A stretch of 45,025 nt of DNA, taken from NCBI GenBank assembly GCA_902632315.1, contig CACPCD010000005.1, forward strand, positions 1-45,025. Reading direction: 5' to 3'. How positions within the stretch are numbered: position 1 is the stretch's first letter; the number at the start of each line of letters is the position of its first letter. The DNA comes from an uncultured Pelagibacteraceae bacterium (GTDB lineage Bacteria > Pseudomonadota > Alphaproteobacteria > Pelagibacterales > Pelagibacteraceae). The position numbers were made by a program, and so were the translations under genes. Positions 1 through 8,301 of this stretch are shown one piece after another. The notes under the pieces are model-generated. The model made no database searches. It was not told the origin of the DNA and saw only the letters and a program-made list of their open reading frames with translations.

Positions 1-1
1 A

Positions 2-1360
2 TTCTTAAAAGACCAAATAATTTCAAAAAAAAATAAAATTAGACAATTTCAATTTCAAAATAAGGAAAATAAGGAAGTGTGGTCTACGTTAAAAATTCTA
101 GCTAATGAACCTAGTGAATGTTTAGGCGCCTATGTAATTTCAATGACAACATCGGCTTCTGATATATTATCTGTCCTTTTTTTACAGAAAGAAGCAAATA
201 TTAAGAATAAGTTGAGAGTTGTTCCATTATTTGAAACTCTTGATGATTTAATTAAAGCAAAAGAGATTATGGAAAAGCTTTTTTCACAATCATGGTACAG
301 AAAAATTATTAAAAATAATCAAGAAGTAATGATCGGATATTCTGACTCAAGTAAAGATGCAGGTAAAATTTGCTCTAGCTGGCATCAGTATAAAGCACAA
401 GAAGAGATAATAAAATTGGGAAAAAAGTTTAAAATTAATGTAACTTTTTTTCATGGCAGGGGTGGTTCTGCAGGAAGAGGTGGTGGTCCAATTCAAGCCA
501 CATTAAGATCACAACCTCCAAACTCAGTAAACGGTAAAATTAGGATAACTGACCAAGGTGAGGTTATTCAACAAAAATATGGCTATGAGCCTTTAGCAGA
601 GTATAATTTGTGTAGCTATATTGGAGCTGTTGCTGAAGCAACTTTAAATCCTCCACCACTACCTAAAAAAAATTGGAGATCTTTAATTGAAAAAATGTCT
701 GAAATATCAAAAAATTCTTATAGAAAAAATATTAATCAAAATTTTGATTTTATAAAATATTTTAAAACGGTTACACCACATAAGGCTTTGGGAAAACTTT
801 CTATAGGATCTAGGCCATCAAAAAGAAAAAATGTTGATAATATAAAAAGTTTAAGAGCAATACCCTGGGTTTTTGCATGGACTCAAATAAGGCTTATGCT
901 TCCTGCATGGCTTGGAAGCGCAGAAGCTTTAAGGTATTCATATATGAGCCAATTTAGAAAAACATTATTTGATATGGAGAGAAATTGGCCTTTTTTTAAC
1001 TCGATGCTTGATATGTTGGATATGGTTATTTCAAAGGCCGATCCTGAAATATCAAAAATTTATGAAGAAAATCTTGCTGATAAAAGTTTAAAAAGAGTTG
1101 GAAAAAAATTAAGATTTCAATTCGACGTTATAAAAAAATTAAATAAGAAAATTACACCTAAAGAAATAATTTTTTCAAGAAAACAATTTAGAGCATCCGT
1201 TATAATAAGAAATATATATTCAGAAGTTTTAAATATTATCCAACCAATAGTTATCAAGAAATTAAAAAAAAGTAAAAAAATAGAGGACAAGGAATATTTA
1301 AATGATGCTTTACTAACCTCTATTGCAGGAATTTCTGCTGCGATGAAAAATACTGGCTAA
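2..1360 (+). CDS. ppc: Phosphoenolpyruvate carboxylase, C-terminal part (5' end outside window)
   Basis: Carboxylates phosphoenolpyruvate with bicarbonate to give oxaloacetate, an anaplerotic feed into the TCA cycle; cytosolic. The reading frame is open to the left edge, so the gene starts upstream and about 450 C-terminal residues are visible. Seen directly: the conserved segments VVPLFETL, MIGYSDSSKDAG and the glycine-rich catalytic loop FFHGRGGSAGRGGGP, then TDQGEVIQQKYG and the C-terminal end NTG typical of the family. The N-terminal catalytic His region is not in the window. The stop codon overlaps the start of the next gene (TAATG), so the two are probably cotranscribed. Identity is certain; an internal GTG at 77 is not the real start because the frame continues upstream. 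Confidence 0.97.
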   Translation, partial: FLKDQIISKKNKIRQFQFQNKENKEVWSTLKILANEPSECLGAYVISMTTSASDILSVLFLQKEANIKNKLRVVPLFETLDDLIKAKEIMEKLFSQSWYRKIIKNNQEVMIGYSDSSKDAGKICSSWHQYKAQEEIIKLGKKFKINVTFFHGRGGSAGRGGGPIQATLRSQPPNSVNGKIRITDQGEVIQQKYGYEPLAEYNLCSYIGAVAEATLNPPPLPKKNWRSLIEKMSEISKNSYRKNINQNFDFIKYFKTVTPHKALGKLSIGSRPSKRKNVDNIKSLRAIPWVFAWTQIRLMLPAWLGSAEALRYSYMSQFRKTLFDMERNWPFFNSMLDMLDMVISKADPEISKIYEENLADKSLKRVGKKLRFQFDVIKKLNKKITPKEIIFSRKQFRASVIIRNIYSEVLNIIQPIVIKKLKKSKKIEDKEYLNDALLTSIAGISAAMKNTG

Positions 1361-2553
1361 TGTTAAAAAAAGTTTTTGTTTTATTTATTTTTGTATTATT
1401 TAGCACCCCTTCGTTTTCAAACTTTAAAAAAATTAAAAAGAAAGCAAAAATTACAAAACCTGAAATTATTTTTCCAGTCCAAACTAATAAAAAAAATTGT
1501 ATAAGAGATTTGTATATAAATCCTAATATAAATTACATAAAACCAATATTAAAAGTTGAGGCACCCTCTGGATATGGCCTTGACGATAGATTTGATAATG
1601 CTCTAAGTAAATTTGAAGATTTTAGTTTTCCTTGCAGTGGTGGGAATGTAGAGGCATGTGAAAATGTAAAAAGGGTAATTTTAGAATGGGCAAAGGCTAA
1701 TGCAGCAAAAAGAACAGGACCCTCTGATGGAGAAGGAAGACACTGGAACGATACTTTAACTGTTAATCTTTATATAGCATCACCAATGATGGCAGCATAT
1801 TCATTTGCAAAACAAGTTATAGATGTCTCTGAAACTGAAGATAAGATTATTAAGGATTGGTTTAAAAAGATTGTAAAAAAGAATGAACATTTAATGTACA
1901 GTTACTCAAACTATAAATCTGGATCAGGTGCTACAGGTACTCCTAAAAGAGCTCATAATCATGCCTTATCATCAGCGATGAGTCATATGCAATTAGGAAT
2001 ACTACTTAATGATAACAAGCTTTTTAAAACTGCATTTAGAAATTTTGAAGCAGCTATTAAATATCAAAGGAAAGATGGAAGTATGCCAATAGAAACAAGA
2101 AGAGGCGGAAGAGCTATGTTTTATCAAGCTAGAGCTATGAATGCTTTAGCTGTTATTGCTATCCTTGCAGAAAACCAAGGTTACGATATTTGGGAATATG
2201 AACATAAGGGAAAAAACTATCATAACATTGTTAAATTTTTTATAGATTTCACAGAAAATAACGAAATTGTTTTTAAATATGCAAAAAGCATGAAACACCC
2301 AGGTCCTGCAAAAAATTATAAAAAGCAAGATCTTAATAGCAGATCAAGTAGTAATTGGGGTTGGCTATATGCTTATGTTTCAAGATTTCCTGATCATGAA
2401 AATGTTAAAAGGTTAAAAGAATGGTCTAAAGATAAAAGTAATCTTAATAGTTATCAATGGGATTTAGTTCAACATTATTTAAACATTGGAAAAAGGCCTT
2501 TTGGTTCAGCTTCTTGGACTGTAGTTGAGCCTAATTGTCATTTTACTAAATAG
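1360..2553 (+). CDS. Secreted alginate-lyase-like (PL5/AlgL-like) protein
   Basis: A 397-residue protein with a signal peptide (hydrophobic residues 4-20, ending PSFS), so it is exported. The core from about residue 105 to 300 resembles the alpha/alpha-barrel alginate lyases (AlgL, PL5). An Asn-His pair at 200-201, the DGSMPIETRRGGRA stretch (239-252) and the following ALAVIAILAENQG helix line up with AlgL. In characterised PL5 enzymes the catalytic set is Asn-His, Arg and a Tyr seven residues after that Arg. Here the Arg is 251, but the residue seven later is Arg258, with a Tyr at 255, so activity may be altered. It starts inside the ppc stop codon and overlaps umuC tail to tail by 8 bp. Fold assignment is from remembered family sequences; true substrate unknown. 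Confidence 0.7.
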   Translation: MLKKVFVLFIFVLFSTPSFSNFKKIKKKAKITKPEIIFPVQTNKKNCIRDLYINPNINYIKPILKVEAPSGYGLDDRFDNALSKFEDFSFPCSGGNVEACENVKRVILEWAKANAAKRTGPSDGEGRHWNDTLTVNLYIASPMMAAYSFAKQVIDVSETEDKIIKDWFKKIVKKNEHLMYSYSNYKSGSGATGTPKRAHNHALSSAMSHMQLGILLNDNKLFKTAFRNFEAAIKYQRKDGSMPIETRRGGRAMFYQARAMNALAVIAILAENQGYDIWEYEHKGKNYHNIVKFFIDFTENNEIVFKYAKSMKHPGPAKNYKKQDLNSRSSSNWGWLYAYVSRFPDHENVKRLKEWSKDKSNLNSYQWDLVQHYLNIGKRPFGSASWTVVEPNCHFTK

Positions 2554-3826
2554 CTTTAATTTTTGGTAAACAATAAAAATCAGCAGTATCTATTTTAGAA
2601 GAATATTGTCTTCTCATATTCCATCTTTTGTGAACGCCAGCGCTTGCAAGACTTAAAGTTGATCTTCCATACCTGTAATTAGTATTATCAATTGATTGCA
2701 TTAAACTTTTTATCTTTTCATCTTTTTCAGATGAAAATAAATTCTTTCTTCCATCATCATTACGCAATCCTGTGAGCATCACACCTGCTTTTTGGTAACG
2801 ATATCCATTTTTGAAAATACTTTCTAAGATTGTAACTGCAGTTTTGACTATTTCTATACTATTATTTGTTGCAATAGGAAAATCAACTGTCTTAGCATTT
2901 GAATAATATCCAAAATCTCTTTGGAATGGGCTTGTTCTAACAAAAACAGTAATTGCTTTCGCAACTAAAGATTCTGATCTAATTTTCTCAGAAGCATTTA
3001 AACAATAGTTTGCAACAGCTTCTTTTAATTCTTGAAATTTTTCAATTCTTTTTCCAAATGACCTTGAGACCACACAACTCTTTCTTTTTGTTTGTGTAGT
3101 TTCTAAACTGATACAAGGAATTCCTCTAAGTTCCATTGCGGTTCTTGAACTTAAAACGTTAGAACACTTTTTAATCCAAGTGTTAGATTTATTCTTAAGT
3201 TGTTTTGCATTATAAATTCCATTTTTTTGGTAAAACTTTGTAAGTTGTTTGCCAACTCCCCATACATCATTAATTTCAATTTTCTCTAAAATTGGATCTA
3301 AATTTTCTATTCCAATTAAACTAACAACACCCGATTGTTTTTTCTTTGCGATATGATTTGCAACTTTGCTTAAAGTTTTAGTTTTAGCAATACCGATACT
3401 GGTTGGAATACCAGTCCACTGTAAAACTGTTTCTCTAATTTCTCTTCCAACCTTTTCAACTTCAGAGTCGGGGAAATTAGATAAATCTATAAATGCTTCA
3501 TCAATTGAGTACACCTCTATTTCTGTATTAAATCTTTTAAGAGTTCTCATCACTCTTCTAGATAAATCTCCATATAAAGAATAATTTGAGGAAAAAACTT
3601 CGACCTTATTTTTGATAATAATATCTTTTCCTTTAAAGTAAGGCTCACCCATTTTAATTCCTAAAGCTTTTGCTTCATTAGATCTAGATATAATACAACC
3701 GTCATTATTTGATAAAACAACAACTGGCTTTTTTCTTATTCTCGGATTAAATAATCTTTCACAAGAAACATAGAAAGAATTACAGTCAACTAAAGCTATT
3801 TTTTTAGTATGTGGAATGGATGACAT
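2546..3826 (-). CDS. umuC: DNA polymerase V catalytic subunit UmuC (Y-family translesion polymerase)
   Basis: Y-family DNA polymerase that, with processed UmuD, replicates across damaged bases at the cost of mutations. The 426-residue length matches UmuC. Seen: the first metal-binding motif LVDCNSFYVSCE with Asp14, the second catalytic motif SIDEAFIDLS with Asp109-Glu110, a helix-hairpin-helix region around 165-195 (NDVWGVGKQL), and a C-terminal little-finger domain. The start overlaps the end of umuD by 23 bp, so translation is coupled. The gene runs towards ppc and the lyase-like gene and overlaps the latter's end by 8 bp. Expression should follow the SOS-box promoter upstream of umuD. Confidence 0.96.
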   Translation of the reverse strand: MSSIPHTKKIALVDCNSFYVSCERLFNPRIRKKPVVVLSNNDGCIISRSNEAKALGIKMGEPYFKGKDIIIKNKVEVFSSNYSLYGDLSRRVMRTLKRFNTEIEVYSIDEAFIDLSNFPDSEVEKVGREIRETVLQWTGIPTSIGIAKTKTLSKVANHIAKKKQSGVVSLIGIENLDPILEKIEINDVWGVGKQLTKFYQKNGIYNAKQLKNKSNTWIKKCSNVLSSRTAMELRGIPCISLETTQTKRKSCVVSRSFGKRIEKFQELKEAVANYCLNASEKIRSESLVAKAITVFVRTSPFQRDFGYYSNAKTVDFPIATNNSIEIVKTAVTILESIFKNGYRYQKAGVMLTGLRNDDGRKNLFSSEKDEKIKSLMQSIDNTNYRYGRSTLSLASAGVHKRWNMRRQYSSKIDTADFYCLPKIKAI

Positions 3827-4199
3827 AAGTTACAACTCCCCAAATAAAAACATCTTCTTCTTCATTAAGTAAGATTCTATTAGAAAAATCTTTAGATCCA
3901 GACGTTAGAAATTTTTTGTCTCTTTCTTGAACTAAAGTTTTAACTACAAGCTCATCATGAACATTTGCTATAACTGTTGAAAAGTTTTTTGGTTTTAAAC
4001 TTTTATCGACAACCAATAAATCTCCATCATTAATTCCAACATCTACCATTGACTTTCCTTGTACTCTGATAATAAAAGTAGCTGGAACATTTTTGATTAA
4101 ATGCATGTTTAGATCTATGTCTTCCTCTATATAGTCAGTGGCAGGTGAGGGAAAACCAGCTCCAGCTTTATGTAGATAATAAGGGATGGTCAGTTTCAT
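3804..4199 (-). CDS. umuD: UmuD, self-cleaving mutagenesis protein (S24 family)
   Basis: Accessory subunit of polymerase V, activated by RecA-stimulated self-cleavage. At 131 residues it lacks the DNA-binding N-terminus of LexA, so it is UmuD and not the repressor. The cleavage region AGFPSPATDY places the scissile bond at Ala14-Gly15 (Cys-Gly in E. coli). The catalytic Ser50 (GKSMVD) and Lys87 (VVKTL) are 37 residues apart, the same spacing as the E. coli Ser60/Lys97 dyad. The N-terminal arm is about ten residues shorter than in E. coli. It is the first gene of a two-gene operon with umuC, and an SOS box ends directly at its start codon. Confidence 0.95.
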   Translation of the reverse strand: MKLTIPYYLHKAGAGFPSPATDYIEEDIDLNMHLIKNVPATFIIRVQGKSMVDVGINDGDLLVVDKSLKPKNFSTVIANVHDELVVKTLVQERDKKFLTSGSKDFSNRILLNEEEDVFIWGVVTYVIHSTY

Positions 4200-4214
4200 G
4201 TTCTTATTTTGTTC
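4200..4214 (-). promoter_or_regulatory. SOS (LexA) box of umuDC
   Basis: On the minus strand this reads GAAC, seven bases (AAAATAA), GAAC, a perfect match to the alphaproteobacterial LexA site GAAC-N7-GAAC (also written GTTC-N7-GTTC). It abuts the ATG of umuD and covers the expected transcription start, a position where a bound repressor would block initiation. The first eleven bases also match the recA upstream site at 6990. No lexA gene is in this window. Confidence 0.85.
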
Positions 4215-4217
4215 TCA

Positions 4218-4246
4218 TTTATAGCCCATTTATACAATGCACGCAA
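4218..4246 (-). promoter_or_regulatory. Predicted sigma70-type promoter of umuDC
   Basis: On the minus strand, a -35 element TTGCGT (4246-4241), a 17-bp spacer and a -10 element TATAAA (4223-4218). Transcription would start near 4211, inside the SOS box, giving a leader of only about ten bases with little room for a Shine-Dalgarno sequence. Predicted by pattern only. Confidence 0.6.
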
Positions 4247-4269
4247 GAGGTTGCATTTTGAGTCCGTAA

Positions 4270-4330
4270 TTGAATCAAAAGTGAATCAAAACGTGAACAT
4301 CAAAACTACATTTTGTATGCTTGTGGATAA
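4270..4330. other. Intergenic repeats and a consensus DnaA box between umuD and the GFA gene
   Basis: The 164-bp gap between the divergent genes contains TGAATCAAAA at 4271-4280 and 4282-4291, and a related TGAACATCAAAA at 4294-4305. At 4322-4330 it contains TGTGGATAA, the complement of the consensus DnaA box TTATCCACA. A weak inverted repeat AATGCA/TGCATT lies at 4236-4257. These may be regulatory; a single DnaA box is not enough to claim a replication origin. Confidence 0.4.
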
Positions 4331-4363
4331 CTTCAACCAAGGATAGTTTCATTTTATATTAAA

Positions 4364-4726
4364 ATGAAAAAACTTATTTGTCATTGTGGGGCCGTAGAAG
4401 CAGAGATTAATTTAGATGGAGATTTAGCTAAAGTGATAAAATGTAATTGTTCTATTTGTAAAAGAAAAGGAGCAATTATGTCGATGGTAAAAAATGAGGA
4501 TTTTAAAATTGTTAGAGGTGAAGATAAATTAAAACTTTATCAGTTTCATTCTAAAGTTGCTAAACATTACTTCTGTTCTGACTGTGGGATTTATACTCAT
4601 CACAATCCAAGAATAAATCCAACCATGACAGGATTTAATGTTGGATGTATTGACGAAATAAATACTTTTGATATGAAAGAAGTTCCAGTAAACGATGGTC
4701 AAAATCATCCCTTAGATAAAAAATAA
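4364..4726 (+). CDS. GFA/CENP-V domain zinc protein (glutathione-dependent formaldehyde-activating enzyme-like)
   Basis: A 120-residue cytosolic zinc protein of the GFA family, whose best-known member is S-(hydroxymethyl)glutathione synthase. The zinc ligands are visible in the expected order: Cys6 and Cys8 (CHCGAV), Cys27, Cys29 and Cys32 (KCNCSIC), and Cys71 and Cys74 (FCSDCGIYTHH). The single domain fills the whole protein. Many family members have no proven activity towards formaldehyde, so the exact reaction is open. It is four bases upstream of the kinase-like gene and probably cotranscribed with it. A TATATT element lies at 4355-4360, only a few bases before the ATG, so the transcript might be nearly leaderless. 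Confidence 0.8.
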   Translation: MKKLICHCGAVEAEINLDGDLAKVIKCNCSICKRKGAIMSMVKNEDFKIVRGEDKLKLYQFHSKVAKHYFCSDCGIYTHHNPRINPTMTGFNVGCIDEINTFDMKEVPVNDGQNHPLDKK

Positions 4727-4730
4727 TTTA

Positions 4731-5654
4731 ATGCAACAATTTAGTTTATGTTTTGGTAAGGTAAAAAAAGATTGTTTAAAATTTATTAAATCTCAAGAAA
4801 CAAAAGCAGATAAGTTTAAAAACAAAGAGAAAATGATTAAGTCTTTTTTAATTCCATTATGTTTTTGGATTAGTAAAAAAGCTGATAAAAAAAGACCTTA
4901 TTTTGTGGGTTTAGCAGGAGGCCAGGGAACCGGAAAAACCACAATCAGTTCCTTAATAAGAATTATTTTAACTAAATATTTCAAATTAAACGTATTTAGG
5001 ATTTCAATAGATGATTTCTATAAAACAAGAAAAGAACGAATAAGTTTATCGAAAAGAGTTCATCCTATGCTTATGACAAGAGGAGTACCAGGAACCCATG
5101 ATATTAATATGATGCTCAATTTCTTTAAAAAAACAAAAAGCAGAAAATTTAAAAGATTAAAATTACCTACATTCAATAAAGCAATTGATGATAGGTTTAC
5201 TAAAAAAAAATGGTATGACTTAAAAAAAAGACCAGATATAATTATTTTTGAAGGATGGTGTGTTGGTGCAAGATCAGAAAAAAATGTTACTTTGAAGAAA
5301 ACAATTAATTCAATGGAGAAAACTAAAGATCAAGAACAGATTTGGAGAAAATTTGTTAATCAACAGTTAAAGTCAAAATACAAAAACTTATATTCACAAT
5401 TAAATTGCTTAATTTATCTAAAGGCAAAAAATTTTAGCTTATTGCAAAAATGGAGATTAAAACAAGAGAGAAAACTTTGGGTTAACAGCAAAGTGAAATC
5501 AAAAATAATGAGCAGGGGAGATGTATTAAATTTTATGCAAACATATCAAAGAATTACACAAAACATGTTTAGATTTACTCCTAAATATGCATCAATTATA
5601 TTAAATTTAAATAGTAATCATCAAATCAAATCTGCAGTATATAAAAGAATATGA
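4731..5654 (+). CDS. D-glycerate 3-kinase-like P-loop kinase
   Basis: A 307-residue P-loop kinase related to plant-type D-glycerate 3-kinase (GLYK), which makes 3-phosphoglycerate from glycerate. The Walker A motif GGQGTGKTT is at residues 63-71. It is followed by ISIDDFYKT, then RGVPGTHD around residue 120, which is a hallmark of this kinase group, and IIIFEGWCVGAR (about 172-185). In a genome that also makes glyoxylate from allantoin, a glycerate kinase could return C2 carbon to central metabolism, but that link is inference. The TGA stop overlaps the tolC-family start (ATGA), suggesting translational coupling. Related uridine kinase and phosphoribulokinase folds are the main alternative; the RGVPGTHD motif argues for glycerate kinase. 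Confidence 0.8.
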   Translation: MQQFSLCFGKVKKDCLKFIKSQETKADKFKNKEKMIKSFLIPLCFWISKKADKKRPYFVGLAGGQGTGKTTISSLIRIILTKYFKLNVFRISIDDFYKTRKERISLSKRVHPMLMTRGVPGTHDINMMLNFFKKTKSRKFKRLKLPTFNKAIDDRFTKKKWYDLKKRPDIIIFEGWCVGARSEKNVTLKKTINSMEKTKDQEQIWRKFVNQQLKSKYKNLYSQLNCLIYLKAKNFSLLQKWRLKQERKLWVNSKVKSKIMSRGDVLNFMQTYQRITQNMFRFTPKYASIILNLNSNHQIKSAVYKRI

Positions 5655-6946
5655 AAAAAATTTTAATATTTCTGATAAGTTTTTTATTTTTACATAAAGG
5701 TGTTAACGCTGAAACTTTTACTACTGCACTTAAAAAGACATTTAAAAATAATCCAGAACTCAATGCAGAAAGAGAGAGTTTAAATATTTCTGAGCAAGAG
5801 CTTAAAATTTCTAAAGGCTCATATCTCCCATCAGTCACTTTAAGTGGAAGTAAAAGTAACGAAGATACTGATAAATTGACAAATAGAAACGGTTCTAGCG
5901 CATCAATTACAGATGTAAATCCATCAACACAATCAATTACAATTACACAAACCTTAATTGATTTTGGTAGAATTGCAGATATAAAAAAAAATAAGATTGG
6001 AGTTGAGATCGCAAAAGCTAAACTTTTAAAAAAAGAACAAGAAATTCTCTTCAAATCAATTCAAGCTTATACAGGTTTAGTTTCAGCAAACGAAAAGCTT
6101 AAAATAAATAGATCAAATGTTAATCTTTTAGATCGTCAAGTTGAAACAGATAGAATCAGACTTGAGAGAGGAAACATCTCTTTGTCAGATGTTGCACAAT
6201 CAGAGTCTTCTTTAGCAGGCGCTCAAGCTAAATTGATCCAAGCAGAAAATGATTTTTTAACAAGTAAGTTAAATTATGAAAATGTAATCGGAAAGTTAAA
6301 TGATCCAGAATCATTAGATAAATCATCTATATTTCAGGTTAGACTACCATTAGAATTAAATTCTGCGTTACAATTATCGGAAAAAAATAACCCAGATTTA
6401 ATTATTGCTAAACTAGAGTACGAGCAATCAAAAAAAGATACGATTGGAGCAAGATCTGATCTAGCGCCATCTGCTACTTTATCATTTGATAGAACTCAAA
6501 CTGACGATTTAAGCTCAACATATGACGAAAAAGATCAAGATACACTAAAAGCTACGGTGACATGGCCTTTTTTTTCTGGTGGAAAGAATTATGCTAATTT
6601 GAAAAAGTCTAAAAGTTTAGAATTGCAAAAAAATTTACTACTTGAAAACATGACAACCAAAAATTTGACTGATGTTGCAAGTGCTTGGTCTAATTATCAA
6701 TCAAGTCAAAGTTTATTAAATTCAGTTAGAGCACAAGTGAATGCTGCTGAAATTGCAAACGAGGGAATTGTTGCTGAATATAATAGTGGATCAGATAGGA
6801 CTACATTAGAAGTTATTCAATCCAATTCTTTATTACTCAACGCTCAAATTTCTCTAGCCGACTCAGAGAGAAATTTTGTTCTCTCACAATTTAATCTTTT
6901 AAAAGCCGTGGGGCTTCTAAACAGCGACTATCTTAAAATTAAGTAA
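5651..6946 (+). CDS. tolC: TolC-family outer membrane efflux channel
   Basis: Outer-membrane channel partner for type I secretion and multidrug efflux pumps. The 431-residue length fits the family. A signal peptide occupies residues 1-20 (hydrophobic run ending NAE). The two tandem halves expected for TolC are visible: helical coiled-coil stretches around 25-60 and 130-210, and again around 240-280 and 330-430. The typical segments ITQTLIDFGRI (about residue 97) and TVTWPFFSGG (about 300) precede the beta-strand hairpins. It overlaps the upstream kinase gene by 4 bp. No inner-membrane pump or adaptor gene is next to it, so it may serve pumps encoded elsewhere. The 107-bp gap after it leads to the SOS-controlled recA. 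Confidence 0.9.
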   Translation: MKKILIFLISFLFLHKGVNAETFTTALKKTFKNNPELNAERESLNISEQELKISKGSYLPSVTLSGSKSNEDTDKLTNRNGSSASITDVNPSTQSITITQTLIDFGRIADIKKNKIGVEIAKAKLLKKEQEILFKSIQAYTGLVSANEKLKINRSNVNLLDRQVETDRIRLERGNISLSDVAQSESSLAGAQAKLIQAENDFLTSKLNYENVIGKLNDPESLDKSSIFQVRLPLELNSALQLSEKNNPDLIIAKLEYEQSKKDTIGARSDLAPSATLSFDRTQTDDLSSTYDEKDQDTLKATVTWPFFSGGKNYANLKKSKSLELQKNLLLENMTTKNLTDVASAWSNYQSSQSLLNSVRAQVNAAEIANEGIVAEYNSGSDRTTLEVIQSNSLLLNAQISLADSERNFVLSQFNLLKAVGLLNSDYLKIK

Positions 6947-6989
6947 TATTTACCCTTTTTATTGTTAAATAAATAAATCTTGCTAATGA

Positions 6990-7004
6990 GAACAAAATGT
7001 GTAC
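6990..7004 (+). promoter_or_regulatory. SOS (LexA) box of recA
   Basis: Reads GAAC, seven bases (AAAATGT), GTAC: one mismatch to GAAC-N7-GAAC. It lies 50 bp before the recA start and just upstream of a TATATTAT -10-like stretch at 7008-7015. Eleven consecutive bases are identical to the umuD box, which supports a shared regulator. Confidence 0.7.
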
Positions 7005-7053
7005 ATTTATATTATGATTCGAGTGTTAAAAAAATTAATAAAAGAGGCTAAAA

Positions 7054-8202
7054 ATGACGAAAAATAACCTAAAAGTAGTTAAATCTACTAAAGATCAAGA
7101 AATGGATATTAAAGAAAAGAATAAGGCACTAGATGCTGCAATTAACCAAATAACTGATAATTTTGGAAAAGGCTCAGTTATGAAGCTGGGTGAAAAAAGA
7201 GCTATGGATATCGAGTCGATATCTACAGGATCTTTAAGTTTAGATTTAGCTTTAGGAATTGGTGGTTTACCTAAAGGAAGAATTATTGAAGTTTATGGAC
7301 CAGAGTCTTCTGGAAAAACAACGTTAGCATTACAAGTCGTTGCTGAAGCTCAAAAAGCTGGCGGAATTTGTGCGTTTGTTGATGCCGAACATGCTTTAGA
7401 TCCAGTCTATGCAAAAAAATTAGGAGTAAATACTGAGGAGCTTTTAATCTCTCAACCAGATGCTGGTGAGCAAGCTCTAGAAATAGCAGATACATTAGTA
7501 AAATCAGGGTCTATTTCAGTTATTGTAATTGACTCGGTTGCTGCTTTAACTCCAAAAGCTGAAATTGAAGGTGAGATGGGTGATCATCATGTGGGTCTTC
7601 AATCAAGATTAATGAGTCAGGCTTTAAGAAAATTAACTGGTTCAATTTCAAATACAAATACAATGATGATTTTCATTAACCAAATTAGAATGAAAATTGG
7701 AGTTATGTTTGGAAGTCCAGAAACAACATCAGGTGGTAACGCACTTAAGTTTTACTCTTCTGTTAGAATGGATATTAGAAGAATTGGTGCCATCAAAGAT
7801 AAAGATGAAATTATCGGTAACTCTACAAGAGTAAAAGTAGTTAAGAATAAAGTTGCACCACCATTTAAAGTTGTTGAGTTTGATTTAATGTATGGAAAAG
7901 GAATTAGCAAAATGGGTGAGCTAGTAGACTTAGGTGCTAAAGCCGATATTATTGAAAAATCAGGAGCTTGGTATGCATACAAGGGTGAAAAAATTGGACA
8001 AGGCAGAGAAAATGCTAAAGTTTATTTAGCTCAAAACCCACAAGTTGCTGCAGAGATTGAAATGGCAATTAGAGAAAAAGCTGGTGTGATTTCAAAAAAA
8101 ATTGAGGGAAATCCACTAAGTCCTGAAAAGATTGAAAAAGAGAAGAAAGTAGCTGAAAAAGAAGAAGCTAGCAAAGAAGCTGCTCCAGCTAAAAAGAACT
8201 AA
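7054..8202 (+). CDS. recA: Recombinase A
   Basis: ATP-dependent strand-exchange protein for homologous recombination, and coprotease that triggers cleavage of LexA and UmuD. The Walker A motif GPESSGKTT is at residues 82-90, Walker B is in [10 protein letters not shown] (about 155-164), the L1/L2 DNA loops are represented by [11 protein letters not shown] and [16 protein letters not shown], and [14 protein letters not shown] is intact. The 382 residues exceed E. coli RecA (353) mainly through a longer N-terminus and a charged Lys/Glu/Ala-rich tail. The start has an AGAGG Shine-Dalgarno eight bases upstream. It is a single-gene unit, with an SOS box before it and an intrinsic terminator after it, and alongside umuDC forms a small SOS set. 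Confidence 0.98.
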   Translation: MTKNNLKVVKSTKDQEMDIKEKNKALDAAINQITDNFGKGSVMKLGEKRAMDIESISTGSLSLDLALGIGGLPKGRIIEVYGPESSGKTTLALQVVAEAQKAGGICAFVDAEHALDPVYAKKLGVNTEELLISQPDAGEQALEIADTLVKSGSISVIVIDSVAALTPKAEIEGEMGDHHVGLQSRLMSQALRKLTGSISNTNTMMIFINQIRMKIGVMFGSPETTSGGNALKFYSSVRMDIRRIGAIKDKDEIIGNSTRVKVVKNKVAPPFKVVEFDLMYGKGISKMGELVDLGAKADIIEKSGAWYAYKGEKIGQGRENAKVYLAQNPQVAAEIEMAIREKAGVISKKIEGNPLSPEKIEKEKKVAEKEEASKEAAPAKKN

Positions 8203-8226
8203 AATTAAAGGTCATCTTTAAATTAT

Positions 8227-8256
8227 AAAGGCGCTTATTATAAGCGCCTTTCCCCC
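8227..8256 (+). terminator. Intrinsic terminator of recA
   Basis: An 11-bp perfect stem, AAAGGCGCTTA (8227-8237) pairing with 8241-8251, with a three-base loop. The tract after it is TCCCCCTT, not a pure T-run, so termination strength is uncertain. Confidence 0.8.
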
Positions 8257-8301
8257 TTATCGTTATCTAGACATAGAATAAAAAAGCTGTATTTTAAAAA
8301 T

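Noticed and set aside
3804-4199. Possible LexA repressor
   Set aside because: The protein has the S24 peptidase part but no N-terminal DNA-binding domain and is followed by umuC, so it is UmuD.
4322-4330. Chromosomal replication origin
   Set aside because: Only one consensus DnaA box in a 164-bp gap, and no dnaA, parAB, hemE or clear AT-rich unwinding array beside it.
7283-7982. Minus-strand frames inside recA
   Set aside because: They mirror the codons of an intact conserved gene and show no start signal or family motif; treated as shadows.
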